Assembly (NCBI GenBank): GCA_002428605.1 | Contig: DIXH01000056.1 | Span: 1-40,916, forward strand | Direction of reading: 5' to 3' | Length of the DNA stretch: 40,916 nt | Source: Clostridiaceae bacterium UBA6085 | Lineage (GTDB): Bacteria; Bacillota; Clostridia; Clostridiales; Clostridiaceae | Shown here: one piece after another, positions 7,829-15,909 of the stretch | Position numbering within the stretch: the first letter of the stretch is position 1 | Layout: every line of letters begins with the position of its first letter | Translations under genes and position numbers: made by a program | The notes under the pieces: generated by a model | The model's database searches: none | What the model was told of the DNA's origin: nothing | Seen by the model: the letters and a program-made list of their open reading frames with translations, nothing else

Positions 7829-8092
7829 TTCATACCTCCTTGTGTTTATCTTGCCTACACTATTATCATACCATTTATTCAAACGTATTCAACGATTCAT
7901 TGTAATCAGTTTCATGGGAGCCCTCAAAAACTTTTTTCACTCGATATAAATGTATTTGGTGGAAGGACACCGAGCTTCCGGTCAGATACCAGAACTGGCC
8001 TTATTGCCAATCGCATGTTGATATTCCTGCTGCAAATGGCAGTAAACGGGCGGTCAGGTCTCCTGTTCTGACACTGGTTTCAAACTTAACCT
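7829..8092 (-). promoter_or_regulatory. Long, structured 5' leader of the gcv operon (unclassified)
   Basis: A leader of about 264 nt separates the inferred start site (near 8092) from the gcvT GTG. On the minus strand it contains a CAGG-AGA-CCTG hairpin, a long arm closed by ACTGCCA/TGGCAAT, an enclosing CTGACC/GGCCAG helix, and a GGAAG/CTTCC hairpin. The CAGGAGACCTG segment resembles parts of known aptamers, such as the B12 box. The remaining conserved parts of glycine or cobalamin riboswitches are not seen. No clear intrinsic terminator lies before gcvT. Regulatory function is inferred. Confidence 0.4.
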
Positions 8093-8098
8093 ACCTAC

Positions 8099-8127
8099 AT
8101 TATATTTCCTTTTCGTGTGAACAAAGA
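8099..8127 (-). promoter_or_regulatory. Probable promoter of the gcv operon
   Basis: Consensus -10 TATAAT at 8099-8104 on the minus strand. The -35 is weak (TTTGTT at 8120-8125, 15-base spacing). Confidence 0.5.
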
Positions 8128-8215
8128 GTGAAAGTTAAGAGAACCTTCTGTAAGAAGACCAAATCTTGTCAGATTATTCGCTATACTGGGTTCATGAAAA
8201 GAGAGGTGAAGCTAA

Positions 8216-9898
8216 TTGAAATACAACATACTAATAGGCGGGGCTGCCGGACAGGGAATGGAGACATTGAGCTCCCTGCTGGCGAAGCTCCTTCAGCGAA
8301 AGGGCTATCATGTTTTCACTCTTCAGGACTACATGTCCAGAGTTCGCGGCGGCCACAATTTCTTTCAGGTACGCTTCGGAGACGAAGAGGTCAAATCACA
8401 CAGCGAGGAGCTTGACGGAATCATCGCACTTAACGATGAAACATTAGAGCTTCACACCATTCGGCTTAAAGACACAGGATTCATAATATGCGATGATGAG
8501 GTCGCTTCAGTCGATCCAAGGAAGATATCAGTTCCTGCAAAACGTCTTGCAGCAGAATCCGGTAACCCCAGGGCAGCCTCGTCTGTTCAGCTTGGAGCGC
8601 TTGCTGGCCTGTTCGGTCTTGATGACCTGCATCTTGACACGATCCTTTCGGAAAAGTTCGATGAGAAGGTCGCAAAGGAAAACCTTGCAGCATTTCACAA
8701 GGGTCTTGCCTTGACCGGAAAGAGATTCGATATAGGATCAGGTCCGCTTGAAGGACAGATGCTTGTACACGGGAATGACTCGATCGCCCTTGGAGCGCTG
8801 GCAGCCGGCATGAAGTTCTACAGCGCTTACCCAATGACCCCATCAACATCAATAATGAGCTATCTTGTCAAAAGGGCAAGGAATGCGAAGATCGTTGTCG
8901 AGCAGGCTGAGGATGAGATAGCTGCGATAAACATGGCGATAGGAGCCTCCTATGCAGGGGCAAGGGCGATGACAGGAACATCCGGCGGCGGATATTCACT
9001 CATGGTCGAGGCTGTAGGCCTTGCCGGAATAACGGAAACGCCGCTTGTCATTGCTGAAATCCAGAGGCCCGGACCAGCCACGGGATTACCTACCAGAACC
9101 GAGCAGAGTGACCTGAGGTTCGTGATCAGCTCCTCTCATGGAGAATTTCCGAAGATGGTCATTGCTCTCAGAAACCCTGCAGATGCCTTCTACCAGACAG
9201 CAAGAGCCTTCGACCTTGCAGACAAGTACCAGCTGCCTGTGATAATCCTGGGAGACCAGTATCTTGCAGACTGCACAAGGACTGTCGCACCCTTTGATGT
9301 CATGTCAGTTGAAATCAACAGACATCTTGCAGATACAGTCCCATATGAAGAAGGCGGGACCTACAGCCGATACAGGATAACGGACTCAGGAATATCACCC
9401 CGTCTTATCCCTGGAACGGTACCAGGAACAAGCGTCAACTCAGACAGCGACGAGCATGACGAGAACGGCAGCATAACTGAATCGGCTGAAGTAAGGATCA
9501 TGATGGTCGACAAGAGGGACAGGAAATTCCAGCTCCTTAAGGGTGAGGTAAAGGAACCAGAATTCACAGGTACGGATGATCCTGACATCCTCCTGGTCGC
9601 CTGGGGCAGCCTTGACAGCCCGGTGAAGGAAGCTCTGGACATACTCCAGGATGATGCAGATGTAAGCTATGGCGCCCTGATTTTCGGGGACATATGGCCT
9701 CTGCCGCAAAAGCTGCTTCTTGAGAAGGCCCAAAACGCCAGGAAAGTGGTGAACGTTGAGCAGAACCATGACGGCCAGCTCGCTTCACTCATCATGCAGG
9801 AAACCGGCCTGAGAATGGATCACAGCATACTTAGATATGATGGCAGGCCGATGTCCGGCTCAGAAATCGCAGCCAGGATAAAGGAGGCTTTGAAATGA
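8216..9898 (+). CDS. korA: 2-oxoacid:acceptor oxidoreductase, gamma-alpha fusion subunit
   Basis: 560 residues. The N-terminal ~180 residues form the gamma domain (ILIGGAAGQGMETLSSLLAK, then RVRGGHNFFQVR). The alpha domain follows, with YPMTPSTSIMSYLVKRA, VEQAEDEIAAINMAIGASYAG and GTSGGGYSLMVE, and a C-terminal transketolase-like domain. With the beta subunit it oxidatively decarboxylates a 2-oxoacid to acyl-CoA and passes electrons to ferredoxin. The two-gene gamma-alpha plus beta form is typical of 2-oxoglutarate and related enzymes, but the substrate is not certain. Residues of about 400-425 (SVNSDSDEHDENGSITE) look like a loop. The start is TTG, with AGAGGTG about 7 bases upstream. It overlaps the beta gene by ATGA and is divergent from gcv. 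Confidence 0.88.
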   Translation: MKYNILIGGAAGQGMETLSSLLAKLLQRKGYHVFTLQDYMSRVRGGHNFFQVRFGDEEVKSHSEELDGIIALNDETLELHTIRLKDTGFIICDDEVASVDPRKISVPAKRLAAESGNPRAASSVQLGALAGLFGLDDLHLDTILSEKFDEKVAKENLAAFHKGLALTGKRFDIGSGPLEGQMLVHGNDSIALGALAAGMKFYSAYPMTPSTSIMSYLVKRARNAKIVVEQAEDEIAAINMAIGASYAGARAMTGTSGGGYSLMVEAVGLAGITETPLVIAEIQRPGPATGLPTRTEQSDLRFVISSSHGEFPKMVIALRNPADAFYQTARAFDLADKYQLPVIILGDQYLADCTRTVAPFDVMSVEINRHLADTVPYEEGGTYSRYRITDSGISPRLIPGTVPGTSVNSDSDEHDENGSITESAEVRIMMVDKRDRKFQLLKGEVKEPEFTGTDDPDILLVAWGSLDSPVKEALDILQDDADVSYGALIFGDIWPLPQKLLLEKAQNARKVVNVEQNHDGQLASLIMQETGLRMDHSILRYDGRPMSGSEIAARIKEALK

Positions 9899-10746
9899 CA
9901 GCAAAAAAGGAATTCATAACTTTTGACACCGCCTGGTGTCCGGGATGCGGAGATTTCGGCATACTGGAGGCCTTGAAGGAAGCTCTTCCCGAGCTTGGTC
10001 TCAGTCCTCACGAGGTGCTCGTGGTTGGCGGAATAGGTCAGGCTGCGAAGCTCCCTCAGTACATCAATACCAACGGATTCGAGGGACTTCACGGAAGGGC
10101 CCTTCCTCCGGCAGCTGCTGCCAGGATATCAAACAGCAATCTGACTGTGATAATAGATACAGGGGACGGCGACTCCTATGGGGAAGGCGGGAACCACTTC
10201 CTTCACAATATCAGAAGGAACGTTAATATGACCCACTTTGTCCACGACAACCAGATCTACGGACTTACAAAGGGCCAGGCATCCCCTACCTCAGACCTTG
10301 GGTCAGTCACTGATTTCACTCCTGAAGGAGTCACAAACCAGCCGCTTAATCCCATGCTGGCCGCCATCGCCATAGGATGCGGCTTCGTGGCCAGGTCCTT
10401 CTCAGGCGACAAGGAACACCTTAAGGCCATGATGAAGGAGGCCATAAGCTACAATGGCTATGCTCTGCTTGACATACTGCAGCCATGCGTAAGCTTCAAC
10501 AAGGTCAACACCTACCAGTGGTACAAGAAAAGAGTGTATGCGTTGGATGATACCTACGATCCTCGCGATAAGGCAAACGCCCTGGCCAAAGCCATGGAAT
10601 GGGGCGACAGGATCCCGATAGGCATAATCTACAGGGAGGAAAAGCCCTCTTATATGGACCACCTTCCTCACCTTGAAGGTACGCCGCTCTACGCCAGGGA
10701 AAGGGAAACCGAAGCCATTGAAGGCTTCATAAGAGAATTCATCTAA
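9895..10746 (+). CDS. korB: 2-oxoacid:acceptor oxidoreductase, beta (TPP) subunit
   Basis: 283 residues. Thiamine diphosphate-binding subunit partnering the gene just upstream. Seen are the N-terminal TAWCPGCGDFGILEAL, GGIGQAAKLPQY, the HGRALPPAAAARI segment, and the TPP/Mg motif GDGDSYGEGGNHFLHNIRRN followed by NQIYGLTKGQASPTSD. Length fits KorB/PorB. Translation is coupled to the alpha subunit through ATGA. A strong terminator follows, so the two genes form a complete operon. Confidence 0.92.
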   Translation: MTAKKEFITFDTAWCPGCGDFGILEALKEALPELGLSPHEVLVVGGIGQAAKLPQYINTNGFEGLHGRALPPAAAARISNSNLTVIIDTGDGDSYGEGGNHFLHNIRRNVNMTHFVHDNQIYGLTKGQASPTSDLGSVTDFTPEGVTNQPLNPMLAAIAIGCGFVARSFSGDKEHLKAMMKEAISYNGYALLDILQPCVSFNKVNTYQWYKKRVYALDDTYDPRDKANALAKAMEWGDRIPIGIIYREEKPSYMDHLPHLEGTPLYARERETEAIEGFIREFI

Positions 10747-10751
10747 AAAGC

Positions 10752-10787
10752 AAAGCCCGCATATCATATCGATATGCAGGCTTTTTT
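10752..10787 (+). terminator. Intrinsic terminator after the oxidoreductase operon
   Basis: AAAGCC-C-GCATATC pairs with GATATGC-A-GGCTTT around a 5-base loop, with one mismatch, followed by a T-run ending at 10787. A-rich sequence on the other side may let it also serve the convergent MFS gene. Confidence 0.85.
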
Positions 10788-10811
10788 GGTCCAGAACATG
10801 TTGTGGATCTT

Positions 10812-11987
10812 TTATTTTATCTGCTCAGGCAGATCTTCCATATTTCTGCTTATCCTCGCAAGATAGGCAACTACGGCACAGGATAAAAGCGATACTGCGG
10901 CAAGGACCTTGAAGAGCACGAATACCCCCGTCGATTCAATGATCTGACCTCCAAACATGTTGCCCAGGAAATTCCCGAAAACTGTCACTGCACCAAACAC
11001 CGTCATGGCGGTAGCCTTCATGTTGGCAGGTACCACGCTGTTCAGGTAATGCATAGACGACACCATGTAGAATGCGAAGGATATTCCCTGTACCAGCTGC
11101 ACTGCCATCACCGGTATGAAGCTGTCAAGCGTTGAGACTATGAAGAATCTTCCTGCATATATGACTCCGGACACCATGAGCATCCTTAAAGGTCCGTACC
11201 TCAGGATAAGCCTGTCCCCGTTGAAGAAGAACGGCAGCTCCACCATCGCTATAAGGAAGCTCATGAGGCCCACATGTGACAGGCTTCCCCCAGTAGATAG
11301 TATCAGAACCGGAAGATAGGAATTGTTGCTTCCGATCGATATATTTAGTATGCCAGCTGCAATCAGGAAAAAAATCACTCTCCTGTCGCCCAGGACCCTC
11401 CCCACATCTTCTATCCTTAGGGGGGCATGTGAATCCCTCTTGTCTGACCTGATACCTGAAAGTATCAAAACGCCCACCAGCGACAATGCACCAAACACCC
11501 AGAATATCCTGGATACCCCTGCCCTTGTGACAAATTGCCCCATGGCAAGTGCGCCTACCGCAAATCCGAAAGAGCCCATGAGCCTGAACCTGCCGTACTG
11601 CATTCCCGGATTGTCTTCTGCAAGCTCGTATACCAGTGAATCAAGGACCATTGCTGCAGGACTCTGGAAAAACACGAATATGAGCATGACTGCAAGTATT
11701 GATGCGAAGGTGTACGCCCCGTTAAAGCCAAGGGCTGCGGCAGTCGCTCCAAGAAGAAGCACCATAAGGGTCCTCCTCTTGCCCAGCAGCTTGTCCGAGA
11801 CATATCCCCACATGGGCTGTATCGCAACCCCCGTGATTGAAAATACCGCAAGAATTATTCCAATCCTTCCAAAATCGAGACCCTTCCCCTGAAGGTACAC
11901 CGCGAGGAATGGCAAAAATGCCGCAAGCGAGGCAAAATAAACTATGTAGAATAATTTCAACCTGCTCTCAAGCTTCCTATGTTCCAT
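10812..11987 (-). CDS. Major facilitator superfamily transporter (LacY/HcaT-like)
   Basis: 391 residues with about 12 hydrophobic segments, consistent with a 12-TM secondary transporter. The N-terminal FYIVYFASLAAFLPFLAVYL and GIILAVFSITGVAIQPMWGY-type helices, with the cytoplasmic loop SDKLLGKRRTLM between TM2 and TM3, resemble the MFS_1-like group that includes HcaT and nucleoside:H+ symporters. The substrate cannot be assigned. ATG at 11987 is preferred, as AGGAGG lies 6 bases upstream. A GTG at 11990 is too close. Monocistronic. An AT-rich region around 12018-12045 carries possible -10 (TATAAT) and -35 (TTGAAA) elements with ambiguous spacing. Confidence 0.85.
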   Translation of the reverse strand: MEHRKLESRLKLFYIVYFASLAAFLPFLAVYLQGKGLDFGRIGIILAVFSITGVAIQPMWGYVSDKLLGKRRTLMVLLLGATAAALGFNGAYTFASILAVMLIFVFFQSPAAMVLDSLVYELAEDNPGMQYGRFRLMGSFGFAVGALAMGQFVTRAGVSRIFWVFGALSLVGVLILSGIRSDKRDSHAPLRIEDVGRVLGDRRVIFFLIAAGILNISIGSNNSYLPVLILSTGGSLSHVGLMSFLIAMVELPFFFNGDRLILRYGPLRMLMVSGVIYAGRFFIVSTLDSFIPVMAVQLVQGISFAFYMVSSMHYLNSVVPANMKATAMTVFGAVTVFGNFLGNMFGGQIIESTGVFVLFKVLAAVSLLSCAVVAYLARISRNMEDLPEQIK

Positions 11988-12066
11988 CACTTACCTCCTT
12001 TGAGATTTGTCTCTACCCTTATATTATATCCCTAAAACCCTTTTCAACCCTCTTTTTTCAATTTCT

Positions 12067-12101
12067 GGAACAAGAAAGGCACAGTTCTGTTGAACCGTGC
12101 C
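12067..12101 (-). terminator. Probable terminator after the amino acid ABC operon
   Basis: On the minus strand GGCACGGTTC and GAACTGTGCC form a 10-bp stem with one mismatch and a 4-base loop (12078-12101), followed by the U-rich TTTCTTGTT. It lies just after the stop of the ATPase gene. Confidence 0.65.
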
Positions 12102-12109
12102 ATAATATG

Positions 12110-12850
12110 CTAATATTTGTCGAGTACCCTTTTCAGGAATTCCCTTGTCCTCTCATGGGACGGATCGTTGAATATCTTCTCAGGATGACCTTCTTCCACG
12201 ATTACGCCATTATCCATGAATACCACCCTGTCGGCTACTTCCCTGGCAAATCCCATCTCATGGGTTACCACCAGCATCGTGAGCCCTGATTCAGCGAGTT
12301 CCTTCATGACCTTGAGGACTTCTCCGACCATTTCAGGGTCGAGCGCTGAAGTCGGTTCGTCAAAAAGCATGACATCGGGCTCCATTGACAGTGCCCTTGC
12401 TATAGCCACCCTCTGCTTCTGTCCGCCTGAAAGCTGCCTTGGCTTCGCATTGACGTAAGCATCCATTCCTACTACGGATAGGTACTTGAGTGCAACCTTT
12501 TCAGCCTCTTCCCTGCTTCTCTTGAGGACCTTCATCTGTCCAACCGTGCAGTTTGCCAGCACGTTGTGGTTGTTGAAGAGATTGAACTGCTGGAACACCA
12601 TTCCAAGCCTTGTCCTGTACATGTATATGTCATGCTTGTCATCGAGGATATTCTCCCCGTTGTATATTATTTCTCCTCCGGTAGGCTTCTCAAGGAGGTT
12701 TACGCATCTTAGCAGCGTTGACTTTCCTGAACCTGAAGCTCCTATTATACACACGACCTCGCCCTTGTTTACGGAGAAGTCGATGTCCTTCAGCACTTCA
12801 TTGGCCCCGAAGCTCTTCCTGAGATGCTGTATCTCTATGACTTTAGTCAT
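12110..12850 (-). CDS. Polar amino acid ABC transporter, ATP-binding protein
   Basis: 246 residues. GlnQ/HisP-type ATPase with Walker A GASGSGKST, the Q-loop FQQFNLF, signature LSGGQKQRVAIARAL, Walker B VMLFDEPTSALDP and the H-loop VVTHEMGFA. It powers import by the permease encoded just upstream. GGGAGG precedes the ATG by 9 bases. Last gene of a three-gene operon, and 14 bases separate it from the permease gene. Confidence 0.93.
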   Translation of the reverse strand: MTKVIEIQHLRKSFGANEVLKDIDFSVNKGEVVCIIGASGSGKSTLLRCVNLLEKPTGGEIIYNGENILDDKHDIYMYRTRLGMVFQQFNLFNNHNVLANCTVGQMKVLKRSREEAEKVALKYLSVVGMDAYVNAKPRQLSGGQKQRVAIARALSMEPDVMLFDEPTSALDPEMVGEVLKVMKELAESGLTMLVVTHEMGFAREVADRVVFMDNGVIVEEGHPEKIFNDPSHERTREFLKRVLDKY

Positions 12851-12864
12851 CTGGTTTTCCTCCC

Positions 12865-13632
12865 TTACTGTCCATGGCTTTTTCTTGCCATATCCTCGGG
12901 TCTTTCGACCTGCATCTGGTTACCGCTGAGGTTGAAGTTCTCCGGGCCATCCATCAGTCTCTCGAGGAACCTCAGTATCCTTGTGACAGAGAAAGTCATT
13001 ATGAAATATAGCACACAGGCTACCGCAAATGACTCAAAGTATCTGAAGTTATTGCCTGCAACTGATTTTGTCTGGAAGAACAGCTCAGATACTGCAATGA
13101 CATTAAGGACTGAAGTATCCTTGATGTTTATGACGAACTCATTTCCTGTAGCAGGCAGGATATTCCTTATGACCTGAGGCAGGACGACATTCATCATCGT
13201 CTGAACATGGGTCATTCCAACTGCGCTTGCAGCCTCGAACTGGCCCTTGTCGATGGAGACTATTCCTCCTCTTACGATCTCAGCCATATATGCTCCTGTA
13301 TTTATCGACACTATGAATATGCCCGCTGCAAGCTTATCCATGTCGATTCCAAAAGCCTGTGCCGAACCGTAGTATATCACCATGGCCTGGACTATCATTG
13401 GAGTTCCCCTGAAAAATTCTATATAACCTGAAAGCAGGCCGTTTGCTATCTTCAGGAAAACTCGCCTTGCACCCCTTTCAGGTATTGGGATTGTTCTGAT
13501 TATTCCTATCAGAAGTCCTATCAGGGTGCCAAGTATCGTTCCGATTATTGAAATGTACAGAGTAACCCCTGCTCCTCGTAAAAACATGGGGCCGTTATTG
13601 ACTATGATTTTTTGCACCCATTCAAGACTCAT
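12865..13632 (-). CDS. Polar amino acid ABC transporter, permease
   Basis: 255 residues with about five hydrophobic helices, of the HisM/GlnP family. The EAA loop reads EAASAVGMTHVQTMMNVVLPQ. The ATG at 13632 (MSLEWVQ) has AAGGAG 7 bases upstream. The ATG at 13638 almost touches it. Separated from the binding-protein gene by an attenuating hairpin, so it is probably made in smaller amounts. A single permease gene implies a homodimer. Confidence 0.92.
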   Translation of the reverse strand: MSLEWVQKIIVNNGPMFLRGAGVTLYISIIGTILGTLIGLLIGIIRTIPIPERGARRVFLKIANGLLSGYIEFFRGTPMIVQAMVIYYGSAQAFGIDMDKLAAGIFIVSINTGAYMAEIVRGGIVSIDKGQFEAASAVGMTHVQTMMNVVLPQVIRNILPATGNEFVINIKDTSVLNVIAVSELFFQTKSVAGNNFRYFESFAVACVLYFIMTFSVTRILRFLERLMDGPENFNLSGNQMQVERPEDMARKSHGQ

Positions 13633-13654
13633 ATCCATTCTCCTTATTGCATGG

Positions 13655-13687
13655 GAAAACCGACTGGCTCAAAAGCCGTCGGTTTTC
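13655..13687 (-). terminator. Intercistronic hairpin between binding protein and permease
   Basis: GAAAACCGAC-x-GGCT pairs with AGCC-GTCGGTTTTC with a single bulged base and a 4-base loop. The following U-tract is short (TTTTCCC). It probably acts as a partial terminator or mRNA-stabilising structure, keeping the upstream solute-binding protein in excess. Confidence 0.65.
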
Positions 13688-13694
13688 ATGTTTG

Positions 13695-14513
13695 TTATTG
13701 TGCGGCAGGCTGATTTACAATGGCAGCATCCATGATGCTTATCCTGTCTGTCTCTGAGATCTTTGCAAGTATCTCATTGATCTTCGTTGTCAGTTCATAG
13801 CCCTTCCTTACACCAACAGCTATAGCTGTATCATCAGGTGAAGTTACGAAGCCTTCAGTGAAGTCTATGAATGTGAAGTTCTCGTTAGCCGAGCTTGCGC
13901 TCACACCTTCAGGTCTTTCAGAAACATATCCGTCTATGATTCCGGATTCAAGGGCAACCCTCATGGCAGGGAAATCGCTCATCGCGGTCTCTTTGCTTAC
14001 TCCAGGTATCTGGTCGATTACACTGTAGTGGAAAGTGTTCAGCTGAGCGGTTATCTTGGCTCCTGTGAAATCCTTCAGGGTCTTTGCATTCTCATATGCT
14101 CCGCCCTTCTTCACAACCATGATGAGATCCGACTTATAGTAGTTCTCTGAGAAATCTATGGTCTTCTTTCTTTCTTCAGTAGGTGACATTCCTGCTATTA
14201 TGGCATCTATCTTGTTTGATGTAAGCATCTGAACAAGTCCGTCCCACTCAACCTTGACAATAACAAGCTCCTTGCCCAGGCCTTCCGCTATCTTCTTCGC
14301 AATCTCCACATCATAGCCTCCGGCATACTCGGAAGCTCCATCTATCTTTACAGCACCGTTCTTGTCATCCATCTGTGTCCAGTTGAAAGGAGCATATCCT
14401 GCCTCCATTCCTACCCTGAACTGATTTGAAGTGTCAGTCTTGGAAGCGCAGCCGGCGAGCACAGAAACAGCAATTACAAGAGTCATAAGGACTGAACCTA
14501 GTTTTCTTCCCAT
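13695..14513 (-). CDS. Polar amino acid ABC transporter, solute-binding lipoprotein
   Basis: 272 residues. The signal peptide ends in a lipobox (VSVLAGC), so the mature protein is a lipid-anchored binding protein. Family 3 features are FRVGMEAGYAPFNW, GYDVEIAKKIAEGLG, VEWDGLVQMLTSNKIDAIIAG (shown in part as DGLVQMLTSNKIDAI) and MSPTEERKKTIDFSENYY. The ligand cannot be read off: LAO/glutamine/cystine-type binding proteins share these motifs. The ATG at 14513 is used because it gives a normal signal peptide. AGGAG is 11 bases upstream. First gene of the operon. Confidence 0.92.
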   Translation of the reverse strand: MGRKLGSVLMTLVIAVSVLAGCASKTDTSNQFRVGMEAGYAPFNWTQMDDKNGAVKIDGASEYAGGYDVEIAKKIAEGLGKELVIVKVEWDGLVQMLTSNKIDAIIAGMSPTEERKKTIDFSENYYKSDLIMVVKKGGAYENAKTLKDFTGAKITAQLNTFHYSVIDQIPGVSKETAMSDFPAMRVALESGIIDGYVSERPEGVSASSANENFTFIDFTEGFVTSPDDTAIAVGVRKGYELTTKINEILAKISETDRISIMDAAIVNQPAAQ

Positions 14514-14572
14514 ATCAACAATCTCTCCTCTATCTTTACATCGGGCATCAGGCTTTCCCTGGCTAAATACCC

Positions 14573-14613
14573 GCATTAATGTGTAATTTTAACATTAATG
14601 CAGCTTTTTTTCA
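14573..14613 (-). promoter_or_regulatory. Promoter with paired CATTAATG palindromes (putative operator)
   Basis: On the minus strand, -35 TTGAAA (14608-14613) and -10 TAAAAT (14585-14590) are separated by 17 bases. The -10 lies between two copies of the self-palindromic octamer CATTAATG (14574-14581 and 14592-14599). They are centred 18 bp apart and extended to a 9-bp inverted repeat by flanking G/C. One copy is in the spacer, the other at the start site. This is a classic place for a repressor, but the regulator is unknown. Confidence 0.6.
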
Positions 14614-14700
14614 AGTGGTATTGTATAACTATCAAATTATCTGAAGATTTATGCACTTGAGCATTTTCAAATTTCAAGTTTTCACATGTTTCCCTTTTCA

Positions 14701-14734
14701 CTAAAAAAGCACCGGCAATTCGGTGCTTTTTTAG
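14701..14734. terminator. Bidirectional-type terminator after RNase P RNA
   Basis: A perfect 14-bp stem, CTAAAAAAGCACCG and its complement, around the 6-base loop GCAATT. On the minus strand the U-run ends the rnpB transcript immediately after its last helix. Confidence 0.88.
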
Positions 14735-15079
14735 CGAGTAAGTCTATAAGCCGAGTTCTGTATTAAACAGTCATCTATCTAGGCCGCATATTTCTATACG
14801 GCTCAAGCGGCGCACCCGGGGACGGAACGGGCAGCTCCAAAAGTCCCTCTATTCGGCCTTGCTCCAGGTGGGGTTTACATAGCCACAAAGTCGCCAATGT
14901 GCTGGTGAGCTCTTACCTCGCCTTTCCACCCTTGCCCCGCTTTCGCGTGGCGGTATCTCTCTGTTGCACTTTCCTTAAGGTCACCCTCACTGGGAGTTAC
15001 CCAGCACCCTGCCCTTTGGAGCTCGGACTTTCCTCTCCTGACTGATGTCAGCAGCGACTGTCTGGCTTACTCGCTTTGT
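14734..15079 (-). ncRNA. rnpB: RNase P RNA, class A
   Basis: About 345 nt, the catalytic RNA that trims 5' leaders from pre-tRNAs. The ends pair (GCGAGTAAGCC at 15064-15074 with GACTTACTCGC at 14734-14744), forming helix P1. Conserved segments in order on the minus strand are GAGGAAAGTCCGAGCTC, AAAGTGCAACAGAGAGATACCG, given here as GTGCAACAGAGAGATACCG, then GGTGGAAAGGCGAGGTAAGAG with the universal AGGTAAGAGCTCACCA, and the CCCGTT...CAGAACTCGGCTTA end. The layout matches bacterial class A rather than the class B type of Bacillus. Exact ends are approximate. Confidence 0.95.
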
Positions 15080-15096
15080 CATGATAGCAGATAAAA

Positions 15097-15909
15097 TCAT
15101 TTTTGTCCAGTGTATATCGAGTAAGGATCCTTCTCGGTTTCACTGAAGAATACAGGCACATTCTTCTTTGCTGTGATCTCTGATGAGATCTCCTTCATGA
15201 TAAGGTTGAACACTGCCCTCTCAGAGGCAAAATGACCCGGATCAACGACGCAGATGTCCATTTCCTCAAGCTCAAGCACTTCGTGGTAGCTTGTATCCCC
15301 TGTCAGGATACAGTCGGCCCTCATCTCTATGGCCTGCTTGAATAAGCTCTGGCCGCTGCCATTTATGATTGCGATCCTCTTGAGCTTCTTGTTCAGTCTT
15401 CCTGAATACCTTATATTGTCTGTCCCGAGGATATCCGCTGTCTTCTTGAGGAAGCCTTCAAGATTAAGGATACTTCTTACATATACCAGTCTTCCGATGC
15501 CACTGTCGTAGTCGAACTCGCACTGTTCCATGATGTCGACTTCCTTGAATCCGAACATCCTCACCAGTCTGTCGTTCATCCCGTTCTTGACCGAATCAAG
15601 GTTAGTATGGGCGGAGTATACGCTTATCCCATGCTTGATAAGGTCAATGACCTTTTTCCCCTGAACAGTCTTTGTGGTGATGCTTGATGGTTTGTTGAAC
15701 ATCATAGGGTGATGGGAAACTATGAGGTTCGCTCCCTTTTCACGTGCTTCCTCGATCACCTTTAGCGTGGTATCCAAAGAAAAGAGAATACCCTTGACCT
15801 CCGCAGCCTCATCACCAACCATAAGGCCTACATTGTCGTAACCTTCCCTGTAAAGTACAGGGGCATGGGATTCCACGATTCCAATGACATCTTTGACAGT
15901 CAAAGCCAT
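15097..15909 (-). CDS. Nif3-like dinuclear metal centre protein (YqfO family)
   Basis: 270 residues. Members bind two metal ions, and the older label GTP cyclohydrolase I type 2 is not well supported functionally. Metal ligands are recognisable in LIVSHHPMMF, YSAHTNLDSVKNGMND and DPGHFASERAV, with CILTGDTSYHE in between. It is the short form without the long central insert of Bacillus YqfO. It overlaps the end of trmK by 10 bases, and its Shine-Dalgarno AAGGAG lies inside trmK. The trmK-nif3 pair beside rpoD is common in Firmicutes. Confidence 0.9.
   Translation of the reverse strand: MALTVKDVIGIVESHAPVLYREGYDNVGLMVGDEAAEVKGILFSLDTTLKVIEEAREKGANLIVSHHPMMFNKPSSITTKTVQGKKVIDLIKHGISVYSAHTNLDSVKNGMNDRLVRMFGFKEVDIMEQCEFDYDSGIGRLVYVRSILNLEGFLKKTADILGTDNIRYSGRLNKKLKRIAIINGSGQSLFKQAIEMRADCILTGDTSYHEVLELEEMDICVVDPGHFASERAVFNLIMKEISSEITAKKNVPVFFSETEKDPYSIYTGQK

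Noticed and set aside
7829..8092. Canonical glycine riboswitch upstream of gcvT
   Set aside because: A GGAGACCTGACCG segment recalls the first glycine aptamer, but the conserved later segments (CCGAAGG-type core and CUCUCAGG) could not be found, so it is reported only as an unclassified leader.
8020..8092. Cobalamin riboswitch (B12 box) in the gcvT leader
   Set aside because: CAGGAGACCTG matches the B12 box core, but it sits at the 5' end of the predicted transcript with no room for the rest of the aptamer before it.
11323..11892. 189-codon ORF opposite the MFS gene
   Set aside because: Antisense shadow of a membrane protein gene. Composition is Pro/Ser/Thr-rich with no domain and no start signal.
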